A stretch of DNA of 64,000 nt from Apus apus (GCF_020740795.1 NC_067282.1:142524858-142588857); one strand, 5' to 3'. Counted from the first letter of the stretch, positions 38,266 through 52,324 are shown. Notes: generated by a model not told the origin, from the letters alone. Made by a program: numbers and translations.

Positions 38266-39372
38266 AGGATCACTCCTTTGAACATTTTGGAGTGCTACAT
38301 TGAGAGGTGCAGTGGAAACTGAGAGTAATCAGCATGATGGAGTAGGGCCACCTGCTTTAATGGCCTCCTGCACCATGCAGAGACAAGACAGGCAACCACA
38401 ACATAGCAGCTCCTTGGCATTGAGGCTGGGAGGCAGACACTAAGATTTGCAATAGAGACTGTTTCCAGGAACTGCTGACACAGTTTGTAGTCACATGTGA
38501 GGCCAAAGAACATGATCATTTGCAGGAATGACACCAAATATAGGACTACAAGGAAGTCCCAGCTTATTGCTATTGCAATATTTCCCTGTCTGTGCAGAGA
38601 CTAGGTTTGGTCTCCAGCAAAGTATCTGTCAGGGGAAACAGCCCACACATTGCTTGCTGGAGAAAAAGAGGCAATTACTTTTAATTGTAGCTCTCAGCAT
38701 GAAGAGACTGGAGAGAACACGTGTCTCAGTGCTGGCCAAATCAATACTCACACAGTATATTAAAAAAAGAGCTAGACCAAAGGTCAGGTACTTGCAACAA
38801 TAAGCAGCAACAATTGCAGCAGGAATAAATTCCTGAGATTTGGACCCAGATTTGGCTCTTGAACTGGCATCCTCCTGTCTTTCCCTGGAGTTCAAGGGGT
38901 GTTTGTATTGGATTTAGGGTTTCCATCGTGCTTAGTTAAAGAGAAATCACTGCCAAAATTCAAGGGAGATGGAGAATATTTTCAAGAATGGGACAATATA
39001 ATAGAGGAGCCAGTCCAAAAGACTTCCTACCTGAAGGAAAGGTAGCTTTCACTAAGAACTGTGCTTCTGCCTAATAAAAGAAAGTCCCAGCTGAGTGCTG
39101 GTCATCCCTTGAAATGGGTCTCTGAATGACCTTGTTGCCCCCTGATGACACAGGTCCCATCACCCTGCATGGTAGCCCTCACATTCACATTCTGGTGCAA
39201 ACTTGTCCTGCTTTCACTGTAACAGTTCCCAGGGTGGGAGAGGTGGTGTCCCCTGTTTCTGATGTCCCTTTTTATCATTATAGAGTACTGTGCTTTCTCC
39301 TTTTCCCTTATCTGAAGTAGATCAGAACCAAGGAGGAAACAAAGGCACATCTTCAGGAGAACTTTGTAGAGT

Positions 39373-39449
39373 AGGGATGATGGTTGGACTTGGTGACCCC
39401 AAGGGTCTTTTCCAACCTGAATAGTTCTATAACTCTATGATTCTATGAT
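39373..39449 (+). mobile_element. short CR1 tail fragment
   Basis: GATGATGGTTGGACTTGGTG, then GGGTCTTTTCCAACCTGAAT, and a tail of three TCTATGA/TCTATAA-like units. Only the last 80 nt or so of a CR1 copy is recognisable. Confidence 0.85.
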
Positions 39450-40440
39450 CTCAGTTCCCCAGGCCTATCTTTGCAGAGAGCCTGTCATCTTAGAGCAACA
39501 GGCAAGATACTTTTCTTCTCAGCACTTCAGACCCTACTCCTGCAATGCTTGGGGCTGACAAGTTAGCAACGGTTACAGTGCAGAAGGCAGAGCAACAGGC
39601 AGGAGCTGAGGTAGTATATTTCTCAGGTAATCACAGGATTTTCCAGCCCAAATTGCAAGTCTTGAAGGAGGAGAGAGGTGTAGGCTGGGAGATGCATGGC
39701 TTGTGTGACCAGGAGGGTGTAATGGTGAGAGAACTGAAGGGAACAATCCAGCAAAGGCAGGGAGGAAATGTGAAATCTTGATCAGAAAAGGGACAGTTCA
39801 GCCCACTGGAGTTTTTGGAGTGGGGAAGTTCTTCAGTGCTCGGTGACTGCAGTGGTAATGATACATCCTTAATAGTATGCTTCCTCATGCAGGCCTCTTC
39901 AGTATGACAAACAGAACTAACTCCCCTCTTATTACCCCCACAGTGCAGTCAGAGAAATTTAAAAGGCCACCCAATTCAAAACTGGGCAGAAAGTGAACCA
40001 GGGGTGGAGCCAGCATTCACTACTCGCTGCTGCTCTCACATCAAGGAGTAGATATTTTTCCTCCTCTGCCTCTCTTAGTACGTTCCAGAAATCATCAGAG
40101 GTGCTGTATCTGGATGGGGTGAGACCCCAGCCACAGTTTTCCAGCCACCAAACCTCCAAGCATCACTAGTCCTACCACTTGACAGTGCTGAGCCTCTGCT
40201 AGATTATTGCAGGCCCTCTGAGGAGAGACAGAAATGACAGGGCTGCTCATATTAAGAGGGAAACACACTGCTGGGAAATGCATCAAGGGGTGCTGGATAG
40301 GGAGTGGGAACAGTGAAGTTCCTGCAGAGTGGGGATGGAGAGGCATGGAGGATGGGGTTCCTGCTGGTGCAGCCAGGAACAGAGTGGGCTGGCAATTCCT
40401 ATACAGTGCAGGGAGGAAGGGAAGAGGTTTCCATACTTAC

Positions 40441-40602
40441 TCAAGGACATCCCTGTTGAACTGTTTCTTGCTGTTGCCCAGGAACTCCCCAATCATCTGG
40501 CGGCTGAGACCTTTCCGCTGGAGCAGGAAGTGTGCCACACCAATGGGGGTGTCCGGGATGAAGCCTCGGGAGATCAGGAACTGAATCCCTTTGTCTGGGT
40601 TT
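40441..40602 (-). CDS. IQSEC3: IQSEC3 exon: first part of SEC7 domain
   Basis: This 162-nt exon gives residues 461 (split Ile) to 514 and two bases of Asp515. It encodes [20 protein letters not shown], then [20 protein letters not shown] and FNRDVL, the amino-terminal helices of the SEC7 Arf-GEF fold. Acceptor TTTCAG|AAACCC; donor CCTTGA|GTAAGT. The split codons on both sides restore I-N-P-D and D-C-V-V, as in the family. The intron downstream is the longest in the window, about 11.1 kb. Confidence 0.97.
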   Translation of the reverse strand, partial: KPRQRDSVPDLPRLHPGHPHWCGTLPAPAERSQPPDDWGVPGQQQETVQQGCP

Positions 40603-43600
40603 CTGAAAGGAAAGGACAGAGACACAGTGAGCTTACATGTTCCCTTTGAGGCATTACTGCCCCTGGTTCACCTGATGGCTTGCAGCAATGCAGCTCTCAG
40701 TGTATGCATGGGTACCTATGAGTTAATGTGTGTGGCAGGGATGGGATTGGTGGGGGCAAGGAAAAGTGACTTGGGGGAGTCCCCCCCAGTTGCTGCTGAG
40801 GACAAAAGGATGCCATGGGACCTGCTGTGTCACTTGCAGCACCTACTGTAACCTGGCCATCACAAGTGCCATCCCACTGCCACAAAGGATTCTGCTGCAT
40901 GATACCAGCCTTATAGGTGACTCTTCTGCTATCTGTCTGCTCCAGAGTCAAAGTTTCTTGTATCCTCCCTGCCCCAGCTTGGTTTGTGTAGAATCCCTGT
41001 GAGGACAATTTTAACAGTGTGTCCCAGACAGACAGCACAGGCAGTATCAGTACATTCAGCAGCTCCAAACGCAACCCAGAAAGAGCTGTCCTCAAGACCA
41101 GGGGTGAGAGATGGGCATGTGACCCGTCGCTTTAGGGGACCTGGGGTTGCACCTGCTGTACGGCAGAAAAAGGCAAAGGGTAAAACATGGCTGTGAAGAG
41201 ACTTTGCTGCCACAGTTCATGGAAAAATGAGACTCAAGACACAAAGGGGGATGACCAAAGGTGGGCACTTTTTCCTTAAAAGTAATTATCTTTTTCATAC
41301 ATTTTTAGTGCTCAGTGTTGAGTGACACTTGATGCCTTCCCCACCTGAGTCTGGCATTGGCCACCTGAACAGAAATCCCATGCTCAGATTCGCTGATCCT
41401 TTCCTCCACTTCCACCACCCTCAGCTGTGTCTTTATTCCCTTCTCTATTGATTTCCCCCTCAGGCAGAAATCTCTGTGTGTGGGTGGATGAGAGCAGGCA
41501 CCTGGAGAATGCCTTGTCAGAGCTGGGAAAGCACTGAAAGCAGCTCCCAGACAGTGGGTTTTTCTCCCTCTGAGCCTGTGAGTGACTCTGAGAACAGGCC
41601 TGGTGTTGAGTGGGCCTGGCTGCTTAGCTGTGGGAGTGATTTTCTGCTTGCTGGTGTGCCAGTGTCTGTGACCACATATGCAGTTCTTTGGGGGTAGCGT
41701 GTGTCTCAAAAAGCACACGCGTTTGTGTGTCTACGTCCTGTACATGCAGATTTCTCTTGCACCATATATGTTCATCACAGCCCCTCTGCGTAGTTTAGCT
41801 TTCACCTCATGTCTCCTATAAGTACATATGCTTCTGTGTATCCTGGGAGTGGCTGTGAGCCTATGTGGGGCCTGCCCCACAGTACAGACAGGAATGAGTG
41901 TGTATGTGTGTTCTGTGCAGGAGGTTTTCTTCCTCTATTTCAGTCTGCTCCACTGAAGGGTGTCTGTCATTATGCACTCTTGCTGAGGGGAATAAGTGTT
42001 TCCAGATGCCTTTGGTTCTCTGAGCTTGTGAGTGGGAAGAGGTAGGAGGGCAGCTTCTTCATGAAAGGATGCCATACTTCTATCATTAACCCAAATTCAG
42101 GGATCTTTGTCAAGGCTCAAGGAGTTTGCTCTGGCAGTTCCTGGGGTGATGAAAGGATAGGATGAGAACTCAGAGCACGTGAATGCATGATATGCACAGG
42201 CACAGACTGTGACACTGTCAGGTGGTGAAGGATGTGGGTGAGCAACATATGTCTAGCTATAAGGGGATCAGCATTCAGGATGATGGCCTGCTCCTTACAC
42301 AGGCCTCATGGGTATACAAAAAGTAGGCAGGCCTGAAATAGTTCAGTTTATTCTGTAATGTCACAAATAAAATATCCTGGGCAGTGTAGCATCCTTTGGG
42401 AGAGTGGCTGGGAGTACAAGTTAGCCCATTCAATTTACAAACAGGAGAGCTGCAAGATCTGATATTGAAATTTACAGGCCTTTTTCAGAGAAAAGAAAAA
42501 GTGCACCTACTGTATTATCACACAGATTTCCTGATTCACCTTTGAAGAGCACAAGCAAAATTGTCTGCTAAAGTGCAAAGGTCATATGGTCAGGGCTAAA
42601 GTCAAGCTAAGCTACTGAGATACCCAAAATCCACCTCCACCTGCACATTTTGGCATTTGGTAGGGGACAGTATGGTGTTCACAGCACGAAGATGATCTCA
42701 GCTACACTAGTGTGACTCCAAAGCCACTGGACTGGAGTTGAATAAGGTCTGAAAAATCAGCTCACCCAGTGGCACAGATGTGCAGATTTCAGTAGAGATG
42801 GCATACACAATGCAAAAGGATGTAGAATAAAACAGTCTAGCTGTGACAGCTCTCCTGCACTGCCTAGACCATAACTCAAATATACTTCCACATATTGTTC
42901 TTCAAATAACAGCAGCCTTTCATCAGTTTTTCCTGGCATTCATTCTGTTCCTGACAAAATCCTGATAGCAATACAGAATCTCTGTCACTGAACATCTGCA
43001 GATGTATCCCATGTACTGCAGCATGCGGCTTGTACCCAGATGTGCTGCAGACACCTCCACTTCCATGTCTCCTGTGCCTGGTGTCTGCTATTTTCCTTAG
43101 TGTTGCAGGAGTTTTAAGCACAGCCAGCAAATGCTGCGGGATTCCTCTTGTCCTGCTGGCTTCCCCTCTGCCCACGCAGCCAGCTGCCCACACACACTGA
43201 GTTATTACAGCAGTGCTGCATAATGAAGCACTCTCCATTCCAGGGATTCCACCCCCTCACTGTGGAGTGGGGAGGGGGACAGTGCCACCACAGCACAGCA
43301 TTGATGTGTTCCCAGGGGCCTGCTCCGAGTCAGAGCGCTCCTTTCTGGAAATGCAATGCCAGATAGACTATGGCAGATGCTGCTAGCAACTGGAAGCTTT
43401 CAGCTCTTGGTCCAGGGAAGGGATCAGCAAAAAGGATGTGTGTGCACACAGACAGCTTTGGTTCCATGCCCTGAGGGTTGGTGCCCACGTTGCAAACCCT
43501 ACAGTGGTAAACTGGCTCCTTGTTAGAAATTGTCAGGGAAACCAGCAACCAAATAACTGCAGGAAGCTGAATGGCCTCCCCAGCCCCTTGGATGGAGGTA

Positions 43601-45405
43601 CAGTACAGTGTCTAAGTGACACGTCACTTAGATCCTGCTCAGAGAATAAAACACAGGTTTCACTCCCGAGAGTTAACAGGTCAGTTCCGTCCCTTCCTGT
43701 CCTCCAAACTTTTGTCAAGAGAACGGAACCTTACAGATTTTCACACATCATTTCAGTAGCTAGTTTCCAGGGAGCAGGGGAGGCCTGGCTAGGAAGCTTT
43801 GTTATGGAGTGCCACAGTAAGTCTTGTATCCCACAGGGACCTGCAAGATGCAGACAACTTAGGTCACTGAATGAAGGAGGACAGCAGAGCTGCTTCCCCA
43901 AAACAGACCTGGTGCTGCTAATCTGTCCTATGAACGTGTGCCAGGCAGACTGGGGGATGGGGAGAGGCTGGGAAAAAGCATTTTCACTCCTGCTTTATCT
44001 TCACACTGGTGTTCATGTCAAATGTGCAGGAACCAAAAGAAAGCACACAGGGTGGAGGGAGATCTGCCAAGCACAGCTGAGAATACTGAAACTCTTAGTA
44101 GCAGAGATGTGAGCCCCACATCCCCCTTCCAGATGTACTAGCACAAACACCAGAACATGTGTGGACCTTGTGTGGTTATGATCTCCATCATAACCAACAC
44201 CACCTGTGGCTGGTGCCTGTGTTCTCTCCTTTCAGCCTGTTTGTGTTCATCAGGCAAATCTGTGTGCCCAGAGCGTGACTTTGATATATATACATGGACC
44301 CACCTGTTCACAACATGATCTCAGAGGTAGTAAAATGTCCTCCTCAGTTCTATAAGAGTCACAAATCTGTCTGCTCTATCACTTCAGTTGTGAATGTGCT
44401 CTGAGCCCAGCCCTAAAAACCTCTCTTCCTCCTCCTGGAGTCCACAGCCTCCATACTACACATACATAAATTCTGTGCATTGCCCCCTTGTCTGTGCAAA
44501 CCTTCTGCCTAGGACTGTGTAACCTTTAGTCCTTGCTCTGACCAAAAGGCCCACAAAAATGTGTGGCAAAATATTCTTCTCGTATGGGTACAATAAACCC
44601 CCAGCAACTTAATCTGGGGACTCAAATGGAAACCAAAACAGCATAAGATGAGAGTGTGATGATGGAGCAAAACCCAATATTTCTCATGGCTTGCTTTGAG
44701 GAGAAAAGTATCATTGAAAGGCAACAAGCAAATCTAAAGCTCCTTATAGAAGCTCAGCTGCTTTTTGGCAATCCAAAATAGACTATGTGTGACCCCTCAA
44801 CCTCTTCTGATGGTAATCTCTGGGCTTCTCTGATTTTGCTTTCACACCTACAGCCTTTTCATAGGATATCAGAATGAGATGACTAAATCCAGTCTGTCAT
44901 CAGGTGAAAACCTACCCAAGTAACAGAAGGAAAATGACACCCAGAGCACTCGTACTAGGCTAGCTAAGCTCAGCTCTACTTCTGTCCCTCTCTCTTTACT
45001 TGGACATGCTCCATGTTAAGTAACCAGGGCTGGGTTTCCATCCCCAGCTATGCTCGCTCCTTTGCAACAGCACGGAGAAGGAGCCTAGATCCCAGGCTCA
45101 GCTGGCAAATGCCAAATGGACAGCAACTGAGACTGAAGGTTGAGAATCCAGGAGAGTGTGGGCACTACTCATGGGGCACTGGGCTTGTTCCTCTTTTGGG
45201 CAGTAGATCAGGACAGCAGTTGGGGCACCTCAGGGAGAAAGCTTCTGGGCATCTAACCTGTGGTCTGCATTGCAAACCCAAGGGGTCATGCCCTTGAATA
45301 TGAAAGAACTTCCCTGGAGATGGATCTAGACCAAGAGCCTGCCACCCCCTGATCCTGTGAGGCATGAAACAGGCTAGGAAACATGAAGGAGGAAGAGTCA
45401 CTTAC
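40603..45405 (-). other. IQSEC3: IQSEC3 intron, 4.8 kb
   Basis: No CR1 tail recognised. It holds a 224-codon plus-strand frame at 43438-44112 without a recognised domain. GT-rich, TATG-containing sequence lies around 41.66-41.92 kb. Confidence 0.85.
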
Positions 45406-46499
45406 ATATTAAAGAGGTTCAGCCCAATGCGATAGAGGCGCTTCCTCATGGTGTCTGTGGAAAGTGTGGGGGACTTGCAGCTAGCTGGGTTCTCGCAGTG
45501 GTACCTTGGGAGGCTGAGAATCATAGCCTGCAATGCTTCTTTTGAGGACACCTCAGAGGCTGACTTGGCTGAAGTGGAGGTGCTGCTGCTGCTCAGCTGC
45601 TCTGAGTTGTCTGCATTCTCTGACTCAGAGCCTTTGCTTTGCCCCATCTCATTGCTAGCATCAAACTGGAGCTTCTGCACTGCCATCTCTCCAGGCTCAG
45701 CACTGCTGTCTCCTGTGCCATTAGTACTGACATTCACCTCGGTGAAAGTGTGGCTGTTCTGGAGAGCTCTGGACTCAGGCAAGCTCTCTGGGGCAGCCGG
45801 TGGTCCACTGGTTTCTCCCTCCCCTTCTCCTGGGCTTTCTTCAGCCTTGATAGCTTGAGAGAGCTCAGCCTGGGCATTGCTGCTGAGGCAGTTTGCCATA
45901 GACACCGAGGTAGACGATGAGACAGAGATGTTCTTGTTGTCGATCTGGACTGTGACATCTCGAAAAGCCATCATGAGAGTGCTGCTGCTCTTGGGTAGGG
46001 TATCTGGCAGAAGCCCTTCCTCCTTCTCCTTGTCCTGCAGCTCAGTTTCTAAGTCTTGGTTTGGCTGCATTGAGCTGGCACTGAAAGTCTCTCTTATCTG
46101 GTATGAGCCCCCATCTTGCAGTGAGCACATGGTCTTCAGGCTCCAGGTGCTGAGGGCATCATCAATAGACTTGGCCAGGGACTGAACTTGTTCTGTGAAG
46201 GAGTCCTCCAGCTCAGTCAGTGCCCCACTGATGGTAGCTGGCAAAGACGGGGACCTCACTAGGGGGATGCCCACAAAGTTGTAACCCTCCACCAGGGCTT
46301 TCTCAGCAGAGAAGCTCTCTGAGTTCTGGACCCGGACTTTCCTCAGAGAGATGCGGCGAGGCATGCGGCTCTCCAGCAGTGAGTTGCGGATCTTCTCAAA
46401 GTTCTTGCTGAGCTGGTACTGCCGGAAAGCAGTCTGGATGGTGCAGGCTGCCCTGCGAGACACCAGGTGACCTCCATATTTGTGCTCTAGCATTTCGAT
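45406..46499 (-). CDS. IQSEC3: IQSEC3 large exon: IQ motif and Ser/Glu-rich linker
   Basis: At 1094 nt this is the largest exon, giving residues 97-460 plus two bases of the next codon. It opens with [10 protein letters not shown] and the IQ motif [13 protein letters not shown] (Ile117-Gln118 of the partial product), the expected calmodulin-binding site. [20 protein letters not shown] follows, a hallmark of IQSEC3. Next comes a poorly conserved acidic/serine linker including a [18 protein letters not shown] run. The exon ends with the [18 protein letters not shown] and [13 protein letters not shown] segments that lead into SEC7. Acceptor TTTCAG|ATCG; donor AATAT|GTAAGTG. The linker is the least conserved part of the family and probably disordered. 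Transcription-strand ORF continuity through the acceptor (ATG at 46512-46514) is intronic and not part of the normal protein. Confidence 0.97.
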
Positions 46500-48058
46500 C
46501 TGAAAGACATACAAACAGGAGAGGTTACTTTTTTTGTTAATTGACTTCCAGCGGCTTTCTGTGACCCTAGTTCCTACACTGATTAGTCTGTAATGACTGT
46601 TGGAGGAACTTCTGACACTGATTAGAATTTTTCTGCCCTGCTATGCCCTTGATTTCAATAGAAGGCCCGCCTTTGGGTCTGGCTAACATGGTCATGCCTC
46701 CTCCTAGAGTGCCAGCCACACAAGCAGGAGCCTGGAGATGCCCTTCCCTTGCAGACCCACTTTTGATGGCCTTTAGGGCAAGCTCATCACAGTAAATAGT
46801 GTTCCAGATATGTGTCTTTCTGCTCAACAGTGCTCTGGTAATGTCAAGCATCATCCCTCGCTTCAAAGTGTTACTAATGCTCCTCCCCTCCTCAGTCACT
46901 TTAGGAAATACTCTCAGGGAAAGGAGAAATCATTCAGAAAAATGAAAGAAAAGCTAATTCTTAAATGCAGAAAATGCTGGCTTGATCATAGGAACTAGTG
47001 AGAAACATCTGCTTCCATAGAAGTTAGTGGAGGCTGGATTTGTTAAGTGTTTTTAAAGAGCACTCAGAATTCCAAAGTGTCTTCCTTTCTGATATCTGAG
47101 TTTTTCAGGTGTCAGCCACCACTGAAATGAAAACTATCCAAGAAAGAAACAACAACTCTTAGTTTGAAAGGTAAGAAAGTCTAATTTTAAATGTTTAGAC
47201 AAGGTATTAAAAACAAGTAACAGGAGGATTTACTCCTTCCGGAGCTGGTAACAACAAGCATACGTGTAAATACATACATACACACACAGCTAAGTGGTAT
47301 TTCAACAGGCTTCAACAAAGCAAGTATGTATGGTAATTTCTCTTCCATAGTCTAATGTTTATATTTCCTGGTAACCCCCTCACTCTTCCTCTGCACCTGG
47401 ACCTTCACTAATGTGCTACCAGTGGATTTTAGATTACTTGGTTCCAGTGAGTGACTGCCAGGAGACAGGGGAGACAGTGCAAAGATGATGGTGGATGATG
47501 GGATTTAAAAAAAAACCAAGGATGAACTCAAATTACCTTAACTGATGAACTATGAGCTAAACTCTACACGGTTGGCATTTCACAGGGCAGAGTGCAGGTG
47601 CAGACTGTAGTGTTTATGTGTGTGTGCACATATGGAAAAGCCAAAAAAAGGTGAAATGCAGGACTGGGAGTCCTGGTAAAATCAGTTCGGAATTAACAGA
47701 GGTTTGACTACATCACTCCTGTGGTGAGCATGAGCTCATTAGCAGATCTGAAGGATTTTACTGTCTGCGTCCTTATCCCCAGACAGATACCACTTGCTCA
47801 TCACTGTGGCTTGCTGGCCCCGTACTCACAGGATGAAGGACTGAGCTCACAGAAGGTCTGAGTTTAAGTGCAAACTGTTTTTGTAGTCATAGGGAGACTG
47901 AGGCATGAGCCTCAGTTTGTAGAGTCATGTCATGTAATCTGCTTCTTTCTTCTTTTCCTTTTTGGTAACACTACGTAATTTGCAGAAAAAAACCATCAGT
48001 GACTGATCTAGAGACAAGTGAAGGCCTGGAATGACAGCTATGAGAAGTGCAAATCACA

Positions 48059-48240
48059 CACAGAATCACAGAATCTTAGAGGTTGGAAGGGACCTCAAAA
48101 GGTCACCCAGTCCAACCCCCCTGCCAGAGTAGGATCACCTAGATTACATCACACAGGAACATATCCAGGTGGGTTTTGAATGTCTCCAGAGAAGGAGACT
48201 CCACAACCTCTTGGGGCAGCCTGTTCCAGTGCTCTGTGAC
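48059..48240 (-). mobile_element. CR1 LINE, 3' end fragment (divergent subfamily)
   Basis: The plus strand starts ACAGAATCACAGAATCTTAG, then GGTTGGAAGGGACCTC and CAGTCCAACCCCCCTGCC, followed by GAGACTCCACAACCTCTTGG and GCAGCCTGTTCCAGTGCTCT. This is the other common avian CR1 tail type, in reverse complement. Confidence 0.88.
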
Positions 48241-51200
48241 TCACCTCTGGCATCTTTCCAGTACTAACTCCTCTGGAAGTAGGGAGAGGTGGTATGACCT
48301 TGGGAGATGACAGGAAGAGAGGAACAACATGACCCCAGACATTCTGTCCCTGCACTGGTATCTTGGCTGCTGAAGAAAGTTTTGAAGGCCTTGCCCACTG
48401 GCACCCCATTGCCCCAGGCAGCAACAGGTCTAAGGATCCAGCTGCACTGGATGAGAGGCTGCCATTTCTGCAAGGGAGCATGGGACAAACACATCCTTTT
48501 ATAGGTCTCTGGCTAGAAATGAAGTGGGGACCCTCTGCCTTGTGTTCAGACATAAGGTAGGCTTCTGTTTTCTGTTTGCTTTGCCCCTGAATTCTCATCT
48601 GTCCAAATCAAGCATCAAAGCCCAGCACTGAGAACTACTAGCAATTTGTTTAGCAATGGGGTTGACCACTGCAGTTGTAGAGACAGCTGGCTCAGAGTTC
48701 TGCTTATCCCTAATTAAAAAAAAACACATTGGCCTAATACTTGCCCTGCTGCCCTCCCAGAAATGGTCTGCAGAACTGGTGCTAAAAATCACCCACACAA
48801 TGATCATAGATTCAGGTTCGTTTACCCCAAGACCTGTCAGTAGGCTTTTTGGATAAACAAGGTCTCTGCTTATCCCTAGAGTTTGATGTGGCAGGAAAGA
48901 GGAATACAGAGACAAGAAGAAATTCAGGGTAGCAAGCAGAAGGGTTTTGCTGGGATTCTTTGTCCTTCTTTCCAAAACGACCCTCCTTAAAAACCAGCAC
49001 TTCTGCCACACTTCTTCAAAGCTGGCCTTCCTGGAAAGAGGCTGAGTTATTCCTTGGCCCTTCTCTTCAGGAGAAAGGCTCATGCAGACAAATACAAATT
49101 AAACCAATAACCTGTACAGGCCCTACCCAGACAGTTATCTCTGACAACTGACCGTAAGCACTTAATATAATGGTCTGGTTAATCAAAATGTAGAGCTAAT
49201 TGTGTTGGGAGGGAAAGAGGAACAAATGGGAGGGACAGACACAGCTGTCTGAGGGACAGAATAATAAATGGTAAGATGCAAAATAAGGCAGAAGTGACTT
49301 ACAATTATCTGAGGTTTCCAAGGAGGTGACAACCATTCCAAAACCATGAAATTCATATGCTCTGATCTTATTAGAGGCCAAGACAAGATGTCATTGCTGT
49401 TCTGAAGTAAAAGGCCAGTTTATCTCATGGAAGGACAGTTCCCAAAAAGGCAGACTTTAATAACTACTAAGAGGAGAGAGCTTTCTGAAAGTCTAAATGA
49501 GCGGTGCAACCTGTCAGTGCCTTGATAAGACATTGCCAGCTTTTTGCAGTCCATTATCTCAGGCCTCCCAAAGGGATAAGGCATTAAGGAGCAGAACAAG
49601 ATGTAAAGTGAGAGGACTCCCAACGTAGGCTATTCTCCAGTTCATACCAGGTCTGCAAGGAAAGGTTCTGAATGTGGTCCACTGCCATCTGGCCCTGTAC
49701 AAAGTAAGGGGAGTCCTACTGTGTCTTGCAGCTGGGATAACAAGGATCAGGGACTGGTCCAAAGGATGCTTGAGAAAAATGGCAAAGCCAGAAGCAACCC
49801 CCCCAATAGCGAAATGCCCTCCCCACCCTTGCTTGGTAGGAGTGGGTCTCTGTCTCTCTCTCCTTGATGTTGACCATCCATTTACTGTTTACTGATGTCT
49901 GAGACACTCACATTTGCTATCAGGTTGAGCTAAATGATACTCCAGAGGAATTAAGGATTTAACACAGCTGTTGGCCTGTTTTCTTCCTCTCAAGAGGAGG
50001 AAAGGGCATCCATTAGTACCACAGCAATCTCAGGTAATGGAGATGTATGTCTGGCTTGCTGGAGGAATCTTCTCTTCCCATTTGAGAGGTGAGAAAGGCC
50101 AGACATGATTGGCCCTCTCTCACTCCTAATAAACCCTATGAATCACAAGTAATTGCCTACTTAAAGCCACTCTTCTCTGGGGAATGATCTGACAGCCAGC
50201 ACCAAAGGAAGGGAAGAGCAGGAGGGGGCTGGTGGGATTTCAAAGAATAATCAGCTTAATACATTTCTGGGTCTCAATATGAACACTCAGTCTGAGCAAT
50301 TCAGGCCTTGAGGCTGAATTAGAAATGGCTGGGAAATATCCATTGCCATGAGGGATTGCACATGAAGGGAGCTTTAACAAGGTCAGCCTAAGGCAAGCCA
50401 AAGTGCCAGACCTGGATATGGCGAAACATTTGAGTTTGGCTTTGTTGCCCATAGTAATAAATACATAAATCTGCTAGAAGAGAATGGGCTTGATCTTATT
50501 TTTAGTTAGCACTGTTTTTCCACCCAGGTTGCCATTGAGCATGGCGACATGCCACCATGTTAGCAAGAAGAGTGACAGAATCTGAGTCACTCAAATCAAT
50601 GCATGCTTTGTAAAAAATGAAAAAGAACATACAGAGCACACATGGTCTCCATCACCTATTCTTAAGACCTTTCCCTCACACCAGCCTTTCATAAGAGATG
50701 GACATTTCGGTAAGGGCCATGTGTTAATGGGACATTTTCCTTAATCTTTGGGACATCTGCCACCCTTCAGCACAGCAGAAGAGTATGTACAGCTGAAAGC
50801 ATACTCCTCTCTCCTGTAATCCCCTCCATTTTCCCAACATTACAACAGAGCCTAAACAAAGAGGAATTTCAGCACTTGAGTTTGCTTTCCGACTTCCCAG
50901 CATAGTGTACTTCTGCTCTGCATCCTGTCAGCATCCTCTCTTTCATGGGATAGAGAGCAGAGAGCCGTGAGCAGACTCTCCAACCCTCTAGTATGATGCT
51001 GAGGGGCAATGACTGATAGATGATCAGCACCCTCAAACCCTGCAGAAGAGAATGTCTGTCTGCTACTCTCCTTCCTTACCAGTTCTAAGTCCTCTTCTGA
51101 AATCTAAATGTAACTTCAACTGCATTATGAGGCTAAAAACACATCCTTCCATCCATTTTTTCTTACTGGAAGTTCTGTTATTTATTTCAATTTGTGCTAT

Positions 51201-52049
51201 GACCAGGGAACTACTGGGACAGTGCTGTGAGAGTCACCCTTACTCCCATTCAGGAGAACTACCTGACAAGTAAGTTGATAGGAATACCTATGAAAACACA
51301 CACCAGAGTGCAAGACTGGAAGAATTAATACTCTTCACTCCCTGAAAATCTCCCCTTCCAGAGTTGGAGGCAATCCACTGAGGACATCCATCAGGCTGAA
51401 AGAGCACACATACTATAAGCCCCCTTTGCTGTGTGAAAAGTGGTTTCACCTATGAGATAGGCTAGATCCCTGCAAGGTCACTACTGTGAGGCACCAGAAT
51501 TTAATGAATGAGCAGCTAGCATATCTCTCTGTCTCACAGCAGAGAGGTCTGGCCTCTGCTGCAAGAACAGTGATAGGACAACATAACCTTCAAGCTAAAA
51601 TAACACAGGACAGACACTCCCCAGGACAAATTAGAGCAGCTCTAGGACATCATGGAGGTTAAGCCCATATATATATAGCAGCCAAGATCTGGCCCACCCT
51701 GAAGACATGTCACATTAGTTTGTGAAGGCAGTTAATGAGTGTCTCTTGTTTCCTTTCCTGGTGTGGAGCAAGAATTCTGTCCAAGTTGAGTATGCAGTAT
51801 TTTGAGAAAGACAGAGCTAAAGAGCCAAGGTCTCTTTTCTGCTCAGGAATTTATTGGGCCATTGATCTGACATGTATGTTTAAGGACAGCAGCAATGCCT
51901 TGAGGGAAGTGGCAGAGAGATGTCTCAGAAGCAGCAGCTTCTTTTGTGGGAATCTCATTAGCTGAGAGCCTTCATCTGCAATAGCCCAGCTCCCACTGAA
52001 TTCTCCTACTGAATGTAATCTGGACACTGTCGCTAGTGCTTGCTTATCC

Positions 52050-52324
52050 TCCTCATCTCACATAGGACAACAGGAAATGGCATGAGGGAAGGTTGATTGG
52101 ATATCAGGAAAAAATTATTCACCAAAAGGCTAGTCAAGCACTGGAACAGGCAGTCCAAGAAAGTGGTGGAGTCACCACCCCTGAAGGTATTTAAAAGACC
52201 TGTAGATGTGGTGCTTAGGGACATGGTTTAGTGGTGGACTTGGCAGTGCACTAGCTTAACAGTTGGACTTGATGAACTTAAAGGTCATTTCCAACCAAAA
52301 CAATTCCATGATTCTGTGATTCTA
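52050..52324 (+). mobile_element. CR1 LINE, 3' end fragment
   Basis: Sense CR1 3' sequence: GGACAACAGGAAATGGCATG, ATTGGATATCAGGAAAAAAT, GTGGTGGAGTCACCACCCCT, then GACATGGTTTAGTGGTGGAC. It ends TTCCATGATTCTGTGATTCT. Opposite orientation to IQSEC3, in the intron before the IQ-motif exon. Confidence 0.9.

Noticed and set aside
48595..49083. 162-codon sense-strand frame in the intron
   Set aside because: No domain, no convincing splice sites, and the neighbouring exons join in phase without it.
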